This document shows positions 44,894 through 53,276 of a stretch of DNA of 64,000 nt, in pieces. The notes under the pieces are model-generated. The model made no database searches. It saw only the letters and a list, made by a program, of their open reading frames with translations, and had not been told where the DNA came from. Both the position numbers and the translations under genes were made by a program. Position 1 is the stretch's first letter, and every line of letters begins with the position of its first letter. Source of the DNA: G963691885 sp963691885 (GTDB lineage: Bacteria; Pseudomonadota; Alphaproteobacteria; UBA8366; Aestuariispiraceae); contig OY829843.1 of NCBI GenBank assembly GCA_963691885.1, positions 3,658,001 through 3,722,000 of the forward strand. The letters run 5' to 3'.

Positions 44894-46201
44894 TCAGACG
44901 TCCAGTGTCGTATCCATTTCCCATTTTGTGAGATGGTGGGAATAGGCGTTCCACTCATCCTTCTTGAGCTTGAGATAGGCGGCAACACATTCCGAACCGA
45001 GTGCGGCGGTAAAGGCCTTGTCAGACTCGAGCGCGCGAAGGGCATCAAGAAGGTTGAGGGGCAGTTTGGCTGCGCCGCGCGCCTTGTGTGCCTCTTCATA
45101 CATGTTGATGTCGAGGCGTTTGCCCGGCGACATTTCCCCTTCCAGGCCAGCCAGACCGGCGGCGATCACGGCTGATTGCAGCAAATATGGATTGGTGGCG
45201 CCATCGGCGAGGCGCAGTTCGAACCGACCCGGTCCCGGTACGCGCACCATATGCGTTCTGTTATTGCCACTCCACGTGATGGTGTTGGGCGACCATGTGG
45301 CCCCGGACAGGGTGCGGGGCGCGTTGATCCGCTTGTAGGAATTGACCGTCGGGTTGGTGATTGCGGTCATCGAGCGGGCATATTTCACGATACCACCCAG
45401 GAAGTTATAGGCAGACGCGGAGAGGCCCAGCTCATCCTTGGCATCGACGAAGGTGTTTTTCTTGCCCTTCTTGTCCCAGGCTGAGACATGGACGTGACAG
45501 CCATTACCGGTCAATCCCATAAAGGGTTTGGGCATGAAGGTCGCGCGCAACCCGTGCTTTTCCGCAACCGAGCGGACCATGAACTTGAAGAAAGAGTGGC
45601 GGTCGGCGGTAACCAGGGCATCATCGAATTCCCAGTTCATCTCGAATTGCCCATTCGCATCTTCATGGTCGTTCTGATACGGCCCCCAACCCATTTCCAG
45701 CATGTAGTCACAGATTTCAGAGACGACATCGTACCGGCGCATCAATGCCTGTTGGTCGTAACAGGGTTTGGCGGCTGTATCGGCCGGGTCGGAAATCTCG
45801 CTGCCATCGGCGGAGATCAGGAAATATTCCGCCTCAACCCCGGTCTTGATGCGCAACCCCTTTTCGGCGGCTTTTGCCACCATGTTTTTCAGAACGACAC
45901 GCGGGGCCTGTTCGACGGGTGCATCATTGATTACACAATCGGCGGCGACCCAGGCGACCTCGGGTTTCCAGGGCAGTTGATAGGCAGCACTGGCATCAGG
46001 CATGGCCAGCATGTCTGCGTCCGCCGGGGTCAGATCCAGCCAGGACGCGAAGCCCGCGAAACCGGCACCATCGGCCTCCATATCCGCGATGGCAGAGGCC
46101 GGGACCAGTTTGGCCCGCTGTACGCCGAACAGATCGGTATAGGAAACCATGAAGTATTTGATGCCATTCTTCTTGGCCATGTCAGTCAGGGATTGTGCCA
46201 T
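44894..46201 (-). CDS. gmaS: GmaS/GlnT-type glutamine synthetase family ligase
   Basis: A 435-residue GS-fold enzyme that matches gamma-glutamylmethylamide synthetase and rhizobial GlnT (type III) through MAKKNGIKYFMVSYTDLFGV, GAGFAGFASWLDLTPADADM, KTGVEAEYFLIS, CYDQQALMRRYDVVSEICDY and DHEDANGQFEMNWEFDDALVT. It would ligate glutamate to ammonia or methylamine. The ATG at 46201 gives the expected N-terminus. It follows three glutamate-synthase-like genes, the same set as gmaS-mgsABC or glnT-glxBCD. Sequence alone cannot decide between methylamine and ammonia as the substrate. Confidence 0.85.
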   Translation of the reverse strand: MAQSLTDMAKKNGIKYFMVSYTDLFGVQRAKLVPASAIADMEADGAGFAGFASWLDLTPADADMLAMPDASAAYQLPWKPEVAWVAADCVINDAPVEQAPRVVLKNMVAKAAEKGLRIKTGVEAEYFLISADGSEISDPADTAAKPCYDQQALMRRYDVVSEICDYMLEMGWGPYQNDHEDANGQFEMNWEFDDALVTADRHSFFKFMVRSVAEKHGLRATFMPKPFMGLTGNGCHVHVSAWDKKGKKNTFVDAKDELGLSASAYNFLGGIVKYARSMTAITNPTVNSYKRINAPRTLSGATWSPNTITWSGNNRTHMVRVPGPGRFELRLADGATNPYLLQSAVIAAGLAGLEGEMSPGKRLDINMYEEAHKARGAAKLPLNLLDALRALESDKAFTAALGSECVAAYLKLKKDEWNAYSHHLTKWEMDTTLDV

Positions 46202-46236
46202 CGATGCTTCTCCGTCGGGTTCGTTCTCTCTGTTCA

Positions 46237-47580
46237 TCAAAACGGGTTTGTCTGTCCGGGTATCCAGCTTGTCCCGGCAAGGGGCACCTGCGCCATGGCG
46301 GATGCTTCCATCGTCAGGGCACAGAGGTCTTCCGGTTCCAGATTATGCAGGTGATTTTTGCCACAGGCACGCGCAATCGTCTGCGCCTCCAACGTCATCA
46401 CTTTCAGGTAGTTCGCCAGACGCCGCCCGGCTGCGACAGGGTCAAGGCGCTTGCTTAGTTCCGGGTCCTGGGTGCTGATGCCGGCCGGGTCCAGCCCCTC
46501 ATGCCAGTCATCATAGGCCCCGGCCGTTGTGCCAAGTGCGTTGTATTCCGCCTCCCATACCGGGTCATTATCCCCAAGTGCAACTAGTGCGGCTGTTCCG
46601 ATGGATACGGCATCGGCCCCCAGGGCCAGGGCCTTGGCCACATCGGCACCGTTTCGGATGCCGCCGGAGACGATCAACTGTACCTCGCGATGCATGTCCA
46701 GATCCTGCAGTGCTTTCACGGCTGGGCGGATCGCGGACAGGATGGGAATGCCGACATGTTCGATGAAGACATCCTGGGTTGCCGCCGTGCCGCCCTGCAT
46801 GCCGTCCAGGACGACCACATCGGCACCGGCCTTAATCGCCAGTGTCACATCAAAATAGGGCCGGGAGGCGCCAACTTTCACATAGATCGGTTTTTCCCAA
46901 TTGGTGATTTCGCGCAATTCCAGGATCTTGATCTCCAGATCATCGGGGCCGGTCCAATCCGGATGGCGACAGGCCGAACGCTGATCGATGCCTTCGGGCA
47001 GATTCCGCATCTCTGCCACGCGCGGCGAGATCTTCTGGCCCAACAGCATGCCGCCACCGCCTGGTTTCGCGCCCTGTCCCACGACGATCTCAATCGCGTC
47101 GGCCTTGCGCAGATCATCGGGGTTCATCCCGTAACGAGAGGGCAGATATTGATAGACGAGATGCTTTGACTGGCCGCGTTCTTCCGGCGTCATGCCCCCG
47201 TCCCCCGTTGTCGTGCTGGTGCCAGCGACGGATGCGCCCCGACCCAGTGCCTCTTTGGCATTGGCAGAGAGGGAACCAAAGCTCATGCCCGCGATCGTGA
47301 TCGGGATTTTAAGCTCCAGCGGTTTGGAGGCGTTGCGGCCCCCCAGTGTGACGCCGGTCTCGCAGCGCTCCCGATACCCTTCCAGCGGATAGCGAGAGAC
47401 TGAGGCCCCTAAAAACAACAGATCATCGAAATGCGGTACGCGCCGTTTCGCACCGCCACCCCGAATGTCATAGATGCCGGTTGCTGCGGCGCGCCGGATT
47501 TCCGACAGGGTGTAATCATCAAACGTCGCCGATTTGCGCGGCGTGGTTGTCGGAGGGCGGTTGGTTGGATCAGAAGTCAC
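46237..47580 (-). CDS. mgsC: FMN-binding glutamate synthase-like subunit (MgsC/GlxD type)
   Basis: A 447-residue TIM-barrel protein corresponding to the central and FMN domains of glutamate synthase large subunit. Key parts are IAGMSFGSLSANAKEALGRGA, TTTGDGGMTPEERG, GQGAKPGGGGMLLG (about 160-174) and VDGMQGGTAA-like VVLDGMQGGTAATQD. A cysteine-rich 3Fe-4S region appears reduced (SACRHPDW). With the amidotransferase and GXGXG subunits encoded upstream it should make a three-part enzyme that forms N-methylglutamate or glutamate. The start is GTG at 47580. Confidence 0.85.
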   Translation of the reverse strand: MTSDPTNRPPTTTPRKSATFDDYTLSEIRRAAATGIYDIRGGGAKRRVPHFDDLLFLGASVSRYPLEGYRERCETGVTLGGRNASKPLELKIPITIAGMSFGSLSANAKEALGRGASVAGTSTTTGDGGMTPEERGQSKHLVYQYLPSRYGMNPDDLRKADAIEIVVGQGAKPGGGGMLLGQKISPRVAEMRNLPEGIDQRSACRHPDWTGPDDLEIKILELREITNWEKPIYVKVGASRPYFDVTLAIKAGADVVVLDGMQGGTAATQDVFIEHVGIPILSAIRPAVKALQDLDMHREVQLIVSGGIRNGADVAKALALGADAVSIGTAALVALGDNDPVWEAEYNALGTTAGAYDDWHEGLDPAGISTQDPELSKRLDPVAAGRRLANYLKVMTLEAQTIARACGKNHLHNLEPEDLCALTMEASAMAQVPLAGTSWIPGQTNPF

Positions 47581-47603
47581 AATACTGTCCTTTCAGGCCG
47601 TGC

Positions 47604-48287
47604 TTAATACGCGTCGGCTTGATCAATGTCGAAATGATAGAGCGCGCGGGCGGAGCCATACCGGCGAAATTCCGTCGGCTCCACATCGGTGATGCCAGCG
47701 AGGGCAAGCAGGTCCCGAACCTCATCCAGGTGGCTCTGCTTCATCTCCTTTTCCACGCAGTCGGCCCCCAGGGAGGCAACGCTGCCCCGAACATAGAGCC
47801 GGGCTTCATAGATGGAATCGCCCAGGGCGTCGCCTGCATCGCCGCAAACAACCATGGTGCCTGACTGCGCCATAAAGGCGGACATATGACCGATATTGCC
47901 CCGAACGACGATGTTCACGCCTTTCATCGAGATCCCGCAGCGCGAGGATGCGTTCCCGTGAATGATCAAGGTTCCGCCATGGGCTGTCGCCCCTGCATAC
48001 TGGCTGGCATCGCCCTCAATCTCGACAATGCCGGACATCATGTTTTCCGCGACTCCCGGACCGGCTGATCCCTTGATGCGGATATGGGCGGACTGGTTCA
48101 TACCGGCGCAGTAATAGCCGACACTACCCTGGACCTCGATCAGGGCATCTGTCTCAGCCCCTACGGCCAGCGCGTGATTTCCCTTGGCCTCTTCAATAAT
48201 CAGTTCGCCGCCATTGGTGGGGGGCAGGGCGCGTATCGCCTGATTGACATCGCGCAGACTGGATGTGGCCAGACTGATCCGGTTCAT
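47604..48287 (-). CDS. mgsB: GXGXG-motif glutamate synthase-like subunit (MgsB/GlxC type)
   Basis: A 227-residue protein made almost entirely of the right-handed beta-helix found at the C-terminus of glutamate synthase. Repeated turns of the type GNHALAVGAE, GSVGYYCAGMN, GSAGPGVAENMMSGIVEIEG in parts, GDASQYAGATAHGGTLIIHG in parts and GNASSRCGISMKG are clear. The ATG at 48287 overlaps the stop of the amidotransferase gene by four bases, indicating coupled translation. It has a structural, not catalytic, role. Confidence 0.87.
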   Translation of the reverse strand: MNRISLATSSLRDVNQAIRALPPTNGGELIIEEAKGNHALAVGAETDALIEVQGSVGYYCAGMNQSAHIRIKGSAGPGVAENMMSGIVEIEGDASQYAGATAHGGTLIIHGNASSRCGISMKGVNIVVRGNIGHMSAFMAQSGTMVVCGDAGDALGDSIYEARLYVRGSVASLGADCVEKEMKQSHLDEVRDLLALAGITDVEPTEFRRYGSARALYHFDIDQADAY

Positions 48288-49186
48288 GACGGTCTCTCCC
48301 AAAAATAGACGCGGGCGGGTTCCGGCTCCCAGACTTTTGCCTGTTCAATCCCGGGCAGGTTCACCAGCGCCCTGTATTCAGATCCGAAGGCAACATAATC
48401 CTCTGTTTCGGCCATCACGGCGGGTTTGCAGGCAATCGGGTCGCGCAAGACGCCGAAACCGTTCCGGGTTCCGACAACGAAAGTAAAGAAACCGTCCAGG
48501 TCTTTTAGCCCCTGTTCCAGGGCCTCTCCCAAATTCATCCCCTGTGCCAGTTGATGGGAAAGATAGGCGGCGGCAACTTCGGTATCGTTTTCCGTCTCGA
48601 TCCGGACCCCGGCGCGTTTGAGCACACGGCGCAGATTGTTGTGGTTGGACATTGATCCGTTATGGACCATGCACTGGTCCGCCGCGGTCGAGAAGGGATG
48701 GGCGCCCAGCGTCGTCACCGCCGATTCCGTTGCCATTCTTGTATGGCCAATGCCATGGGTGCCATGCATGCCTGAAAGGCCAAACCGCTGGGACACATCG
48801 GCTGGTGCACCCACCTCCTTGTATATCTCAATCGCGTTCCCCAGGCTCATGATCCTGACATTCGGGCGGATGTCTTCCAGGGTTAGGCGCAGCGCATCAC
48901 TTGTTCCGGCGGGAACAGTAAGAATGGCATGGGTTTCAAGTGTCCGGACCTCCAGTACCTGGCCACCCTCTGCCTCAATATCCGCTTTCAGGGTTGCGAA
49001 ATCGACGTCCGGACCCGGGGACTGGACCGTCACCTTTTCGACATCCGCGTTATCATTGCCATAGATGGCAAATCCGGCGCTGTCCGGTCCGCGGTCACTC
49101 ATGGTCACCAGCATATCGTTCAGCAATGCACCGAGGTTCTGTTCAATCTCGGGTTTCTTGGCAAACAGCCCTACAATTCCGCACAT
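48284..49186 (-). CDS. mgsA: Class II glutamine amidotransferase subunit (MgsA/GlxB type)
   Basis: A 300-residue N-terminal nucleophile amidotransferase. The sequence starts MCGIVGLFAKKPEIE, so the ATG at 49186 puts Cys2 as the catalytic residue after removal of methionine; the open frame continues 19 codons further upstream but that would bury the cysteine. Other motifs are RGPDSAGFAIYG, GIGHTRMATESAVTTLGAHPF and MVHNGSMSNHNNLRR. It should release ammonia (or methylamine) from a gamma-glutamyl amide for the adjacent FMN subunit. Confidence 0.87.
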   Translation of the reverse strand: MCGIVGLFAKKPEIEQNLGALLNDMLVTMSDRGPDSAGFAIYGNDNADVEKVTVQSPGPDVDFATLKADIEAEGGQVLEVRTLETHAILTVPAGTSDALRLTLEDIRPNVRIMSLGNAIEIYKEVGAPADVSQRFGLSGMHGTHGIGHTRMATESAVTTLGAHPFSTAADQCMVHNGSMSNHNNLRRVLKRAGVRIETENDTEVAAAYLSHQLAQGMNLGEALEQGLKDLDGFFTFVVGTRNGFGVLRDPIACKPAVMAETEDYVAFGSEYRALVNLPGIEQAKVWEPEPARVYFWERPS

Positions 49187-49287
49187 GAGATCGTATTCCG
49201 TTTCGATTTTATGTCCGCGACAGCCTATAAAAAACCAAATCAATTTTCAACTGAGAAGAATAATATTTTCCTCACATGGGTGGTCAA

Positions 49288-49974
49288 TTACGCCTGATCG
49301 GTCGCGTAAGAAATAATCGAAAGATAGCGACAGGGAACTTTGTTTAATATCTCAGGGCCATGCGGTGCTTTGGCATCGAAGAAAAGGCTGTCACCGGGGC
49401 GAAGATGGTAAAGACGATCACCGTGACGGTAAGTAACTTCCCCTTCGAGGAGATAGATGAACTCGGTGCCGCTATGCTGGAAGGCCGGAAATTTATCTGA
49501 TTCCTCGTTCAATGTGATCATGTAGGGTTCCACCATCACGTCGTCCCGCGGCGCTGCGTGATGTCCCAGCAACCGGTAATGATGCCCGGAACGGGTGCCC
49601 CGCCTTTCTACATCCGCGCCTTCGCCCGCTCGCATGAAAACAGCTTCTCGTTTTTCTTCATGCTGTTTAAAGAAGGTGCTGATAGGCACATTGAGGGCTT
49701 TGGCCAAAGCCTGTAGCGAGGTGAGTGAAGGGGACGTCGCGCCATTCTCAATCTTGGAGAGCATGCCGACAGACATATCTGCAGCGCTTGCCAGCTCCGA
49801 CACTGTGAATTCCAGCCCTCTTCGTAATTCTCGAACAGACCGGCCAATCGCCACTTCAAGCACATTGCTGACGGGTGCCAGGGTCTGATGCGGGTCCTGG
49901 GTAAGGGCGGACGCGGATGCGATCGATCCGGGCCGCTGTAGCCCCCCTTTGTCGACCTCTGAGCTATCAGTCAT
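49288..49974 (-). CDS. XRE-family regulator with cupin sensor domain
   Basis: A 228-residue regulator with a lambda-repressor-like HTH (about 55-105: ELRRGLEFTVSELASAADM, then MLSKIENGATSPSLTSL) and a C-terminal cupin barrel (about 145-225: FPAFQHSGTEFIYLLEGEV and LRPGDSLFFDAKAPHGP). The cupin histidine pattern suggests small ligand or metal binding. It is 101 bases ahead of the amidotransferase gene on the same strand and likely controls the glutamate-synthase/GmaS cluster, possibly in response to the amine or its glutamyl product. Confidence 0.88.
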   Translation of the reverse strand: MTDSSEVDKGGLQRPGSIASASALTQDPHQTLAPVSNVLEVAIGRSVRELRRGLEFTVSELASAADMSVGMLSKIENGATSPSLTSLQALAKALNVPISTFFKQHEEKREAVFMRAGEGADVERRGTRSGHHYRLLGHHAAPRDDVMVEPYMITLNEESDKFPAFQHSGTEFIYLLEGEVTYRHGDRLYHLRPGDSLFFDAKAPHGPEILNKVPCRYLSIISYATDQA

Positions 49975-50101
49975 TCAGCTTTCTCTGGCATTGCCGTTGT
50001 CACGTGAACTTTTCTTCTCTGATAAATGATATCTTGTCGTAATGGTATAGAGATTGATCTGAAACCGTCTTAGAACAAGTCCTCAAAAACGCCTGGATAA
50101 A

Positions 50102-50122
50102 AAAACTGTAGGAATCAGTTTT
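50102..50122. promoter_or_regulatory. Inverted repeat between the XRE-cupin gene and slyX
   Basis: AAAACTG (50102-50108) and CAGTTTT (50116-50122) are perfect 7-base arms around TAGGAAT. The dyad lies between divergent genes, 32 bases before the slyX start. It could be an operator or a chance hairpin; no T-tract supports termination. Confidence 0.3.
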
Positions 50123-50153
50123 CGACAATTGATTTTGGTGGAAGGATTGTGCC

Positions 50154-50369
50154 GTGACCGATGAAGCCGTGCGACGGATTGCCGAATTGGAAATGCAATT
50201 AGCCCATCAACAGAAGATGGCTGATGAAATGTCGGATGTTCTGGCAAGCCAAGGACAAGAACTGGCGCGCCTCACCAAATTGGTGGATGCCCTGGCATCG
50301 AAATACAGAACCCTCCAAGGTGATATTGCCAGGCTTGGCGGGGATGATTCACCCCCGCCGCATTACTGA
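50154..50369 (+). CDS. slyX: SlyX family protein
   Basis: A 71-residue coiled-coil protein: heptad leucines and isoleucines run from about residue 8 to 55 (RRIAELEMQLAHQQ, then SQGQELARLTKLVDALASKY), and the C-terminus ends PPPHY, the SlyX hallmark. It starts with GTG after GGAAGG. The cell role of SlyX is unknown. It is convergent with the PAS_5-like gene, overlapping it by seven bases. Confidence 0.88.
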   Translation: MTDEAVRRIAELEMQLAHQQKMADEMSDVLASQGQELARLTKLVDALASKYRTLQGDIARLGGDDSPPPHY

Positions 50370-51019
50370 CATCCACCGTGTCGGGTGGGCGGAAAGGCGA
50401 ACGGAGCATATCCGGTTGCGAATGTCCTTTGCGCTTTGCGGCTTGATCCATCGCAGAGATCGATCACGAAACTGGCCAACATGTCCGTGCCCTTAACAGA
50501 CTCAACCGGGTTCACTGGCACGGCGGTTCTGCTCTGAACACCAAGAACCATCACGGTTTGACGACGTTCAATCGGCAAAAAGACATATTCAAGATCAAGA
50601 GCGAGTTCCGGAGACATCCCAAAACGGCCGGTCAGAAAACATGATTTTCCGTTCAGGCATTGTCGAACGCTGTCTTGAGCCCAGGAGAAATGGCGTTTTT
50701 TGATGATTGTTGTAAAAACCGGGTCGTGTCGCGCCAGTTCAAATGTTTCACCGACCACTTCTCCGGTAACCCTGAATACCAGACGCTGGTTTTGTTCCTC
50801 TAATAACAAGATATGTGGAAGCATTCCGACATCTGATGAGGGATCATACTGTGGTAGTGGGAGGTCCCCGGTGGTATCTTTCGCGCTGAGTAAAGATAGC
50901 CAGCTTCTCAGAAAAGTATGACACCTCGGGTGTTTAAGACAAAATTGTCCTGATTCCTCAAGGACGTGTTTCCCGCATCGTGAAATTCTGGGGAAATCAA
51001 ATGAGAGGGAAGTTTTCAT
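50363..51019 (-). CDS. PAS_5-like single-domain protein (third of three)
   Basis: A 218-residue protein whose central part (about 50-150) has the PAS_5 pattern: LPLPQYDPSSDVGMLPHILLLE, LVFRVTGEVVGETFEL and YVFLPIERRQTVMV. It is a more divergent relative of the two genes at 42.3-43.6 kb. The N-terminal 45 residues are basic, cysteine-bearing and without a clear domain; the C-terminal 40 residues are low in conserved features. No output domain is present. Function unknown. Confidence 0.68.
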   Translation of the reverse strand: MKTSLSFDFPRISRCGKHVLEESGQFCLKHPRCHTFLRSWLSLLSAKDTTGDLPLPQYDPSSDVGMLPHILLLEEQNQRLVFRVTGEVVGETFELARHDPVFTTIIKKRHFSWAQDSVRQCLNGKSCFLTGRFGMSPELALDLEYVFLPIERRQTVMVLGVQSRTAVPVNPVESVKGTDMLASFVIDLCDGSSRKAQRTFATGYAPFAFPPTRHGGCQ

Positions 51020-51202
51020 AAAAATTTTATCACTATATTGCGGTTCAAATAGGGGAATAACACGCCTTCAGCGCTGCTTATTCACCGAGAAAGAGGGAAG
51101 GTTATTCATCGCCTGACAGCAAAACAGCGCTGACCGACAGGGCATTGGTATTTCGGTGGTTTATCGGTAGGTCTGAGCCGTCGTGTTGTAGGAGTGTCGA
51201 TT

Positions 51203-52468
51203 ATGCAGGCCCCGGTCCGGACCTCGTTATCACCAGCCGTGTCTGTCAGGGCGCTTTTTGCGTTTGCGCTGGGCTGCACATTCTTTGGCTATGCGTTTAT
51301 GCAGCGGGTCGCGCCCAGCGTCATTGTCGATGAGCTGATGCGGGACTTCATGGTCGGTGGTGCCATTCTGGGGAACCTCTCGGCATTTTACTTCTATGCC
51401 TATGCAGGGTTCCAGATCCCGGTCGGGATCATGATGGACCGGTTCGGTCCCAGACGACTTTTGAGCCTCTCACTGCTGCTTTGTGTGCTTGGGTCTTTCC
51501 TGTTTGCGACGGCGGATGGCGCGGTTCCAGCCGCCATAGCAAGGGCTATAATCGGTGCATCGGTTGCCTTTGGCTATGTCGGCACCATGACCATTGCGGC
51601 TCAACAATTCTCGCCCGCGCGATTTGCGCTCTGTGTCGGTATTTTGCAGGCAGTTGGCATGGCTGGGGCTGTCGCGGGACAGGCACCCTTTAGATTGCTG
51701 GTTGACGCGTTTGACTGGCGCGAGGCAGTGATGTGGATGGGGGGTGGTGCGCTGGTCCTGGCCATCGCCATCTGGTTCACCGTGCGCGATGGTGCCCGCC
51801 ATGTCAGTCAGGACGGACGATTGCTTGACGGTATTCGATATGCTTTGAGGAGTCGCGAGACCTGGTTGAATGCCCTGATCGGCATGTCGTTAACCGCACC
51901 CATGCTGGCCCTGCCGGGGTTGTGGGCCGTACCCTATCTGACAAGTGTTTATGAGATGGATCGCACGGCTGCTGCCGGTCTGGCCTCTATGTTGTTTATT
52001 GGGTGGGGGGTGACCGCACCCCTTGCCGGGTTCTTCAGCGATCTGATCGGGCGACGGAAACCAATCGTGATCGGTGGTGTGGCCATCACCATCATCATGC
52101 TGTCTGTAATCAGTTTCGTGCCTGATATCCCGATCCCGTATCTATATGTCGCTTTCGTCGTAATGGGCATGGGCGGTGGTGTGATGATCCTGAACTTTGC
52201 GCTCTGCCGCGAAACAACGCCGCTCTGGGCGCGCGGTGCCGCCCTTGGGGTGGTGAATGGTTCGGTGACGGCCAGTGGGGCATTGTTCCAACCGCTGCTG
52301 GGCTGGATCCTGGACCGGAATTGGGACGGCACGCTGGTGGATGGTGCCAGAATCTATGACGCCCAGGCCTATACCCTTGCCTTCACTGCCTTGCTTGCCA
52401 CCCTCGCGCTCGGGTTTGTTGCTGCAGTCAGCCTCAAAGAGACCTTTGGGCGACAATTGGTCGAATAA
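51203..52468 (+). CDS. Major facilitator superfamily transporter
   Basis: A 421-residue inner membrane carrier with twelve predicted helices. The MFS loop 2-3 motif appears as GIMMDRFGPRRLL (about 76-88) and a second copy as GFFSDLIGRRKPI in the second half. The ATG at 51203 lies eight bases after AGGAG. The group resembles organic-anion or sugar-phosphate type MFS members. No substrate can be given, and the adjacent his genes are unlikely to be related in function. Confidence 0.9.
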   Translation: MQAPVRTSLSPAVSVRALFAFALGCTFFGYAFMQRVAPSVIVDELMRDFMVGGAILGNLSAFYFYAYAGFQIPVGIMMDRFGPRRLLSLSLLLCVLGSFLFATADGAVPAAIARAIIGASVAFGYVGTMTIAAQQFSPARFALCVGILQAVGMAGAVAGQAPFRLLVDAFDWREAVMWMGGGALVLAIAIWFTVRDGARHVSQDGRLLDGIRYALRSRETWLNALIGMSLTAPMLALPGLWAVPYLTSVYEMDRTAAAGLASMLFIGWGVTAPLAGFFSDLIGRRKPIVIGGVAITIIMLSVISFVPDIPIPYLYVAFVVMGMGGGVMILNFALCRETTPLWARGAALGVVNGSVTASGALFQPLLGWILDRNWDGTLVDGARIYDAQAYTLAFTALLATLALGFVAAVSLKETFGRQLVE

Positions 52469-52595
52469 CACGCTGCGCTAATCTCGCGCTTAAAGGCTGG
52501 AATCGGGCGGGCGAGTGTGCCAAAACCCCGTCACGCGGGCGCCAAACTGGGTGCCGCTGTGTTCAGCAAGAGGATGGGCGAGGCCCAAAACCAAG

Positions 52596-53276
52596 ATGTC
52601 AGTAGCAGAAATACCCACACCGAATGAACCGCTGGTCCTGGCCCTGCCTAAAGGTCGCATCCTGAAGGATCTGCGCCCGATGCTGCGCGGTGTTGGCATT
52701 GAACCCGAAGCTGCCTTTGATGATCCTGATGCCCGTCAGCTGAAATTTGAAACCAATATCGCAAATCTCAGCCTGATCCGTGTGCGCAGCTTTGATGTCG
52801 CGACCTTTGTCGCTTTTGGGGCGGCCCATTTGGGTGTTGCGGGCAATGATGTTCTGATGGAATTCGACTATCCCGAAATCTATGCGCCGGTTGATCTCAA
52901 TATCGGTCATTGTCGGTTGTCGGTGGCGGAACCCGTCGATTTCGTCAATCGCGAAGACCCGGCCCGGTGGAGCCATATTCGTGTCGCAACCAAATACCCC
53001 GGGGTTACCCGCAAACACTTTGAGGCACGGGGTGTCCAGACGGAATGCATCAAGTTGAATGGCGCGATGGAACTCGCCCCCGGGATGGGTCTGTGCAATC
53101 GCATCGTTGACCTTGTCTCAACCGGTCAGACTTTGAAAGAAAACGGCCTGGAAGAGATTGAGAAGATTGCAGAGGTCACAAGCCGGTTGATTGTGAACCG
53201 TGCGGCATTGAAAACGCGGCCGCTTGAAATCGGTCCCTGGATCGACGGTTTTCGGGAGGTTGCCGATGCCGCGTAA
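52596..53276 (+). CDS. hisG: ATP phosphoribosyltransferase, short form
   Basis: A 226-residue catalytic subunit for the first step of histidine synthesis. LALPKGRILKDLRPML (about 13-28), FGAAHLGVAGNDVLME and the PRPP-loop region LNGAMELAPGMGLCNRIVDLVSTG in parts are intact. The C-terminal regulatory domain of long HisG is absent, so this form needs the HisZ partner, whose gene is not in the window. The ATG at 52596 gives the normal N-terminus. It overlaps hisD by 11 bases. Confidence 0.95.
   Translation: MSVAEIPTPNEPLVLALPKGRILKDLRPMLRGVGIEPEAAFDDPDARQLKFETNIANLSLIRVRSFDVATFVAFGAAHLGVAGNDVLMEFDYPEIYAPVDLNIGHCRLSVAEPVDFVNREDPARWSHIRVATKYPGVTRKHFEARGVQTECIKLNGAMELAPGMGLCNRIVDLVSTGQTLKENGLEEIEKIAEVTSRLIVNRAALKTRPLEIGPWIDGFREVADAA

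Noticed and set aside
49236..50140. Shared AATTGATTT motif before the amidotransferase gene and before slyX as an XRE-cupin operator
   Set aside because: Short A/T-rich match with no symmetry in either copy; expected by chance at this length.
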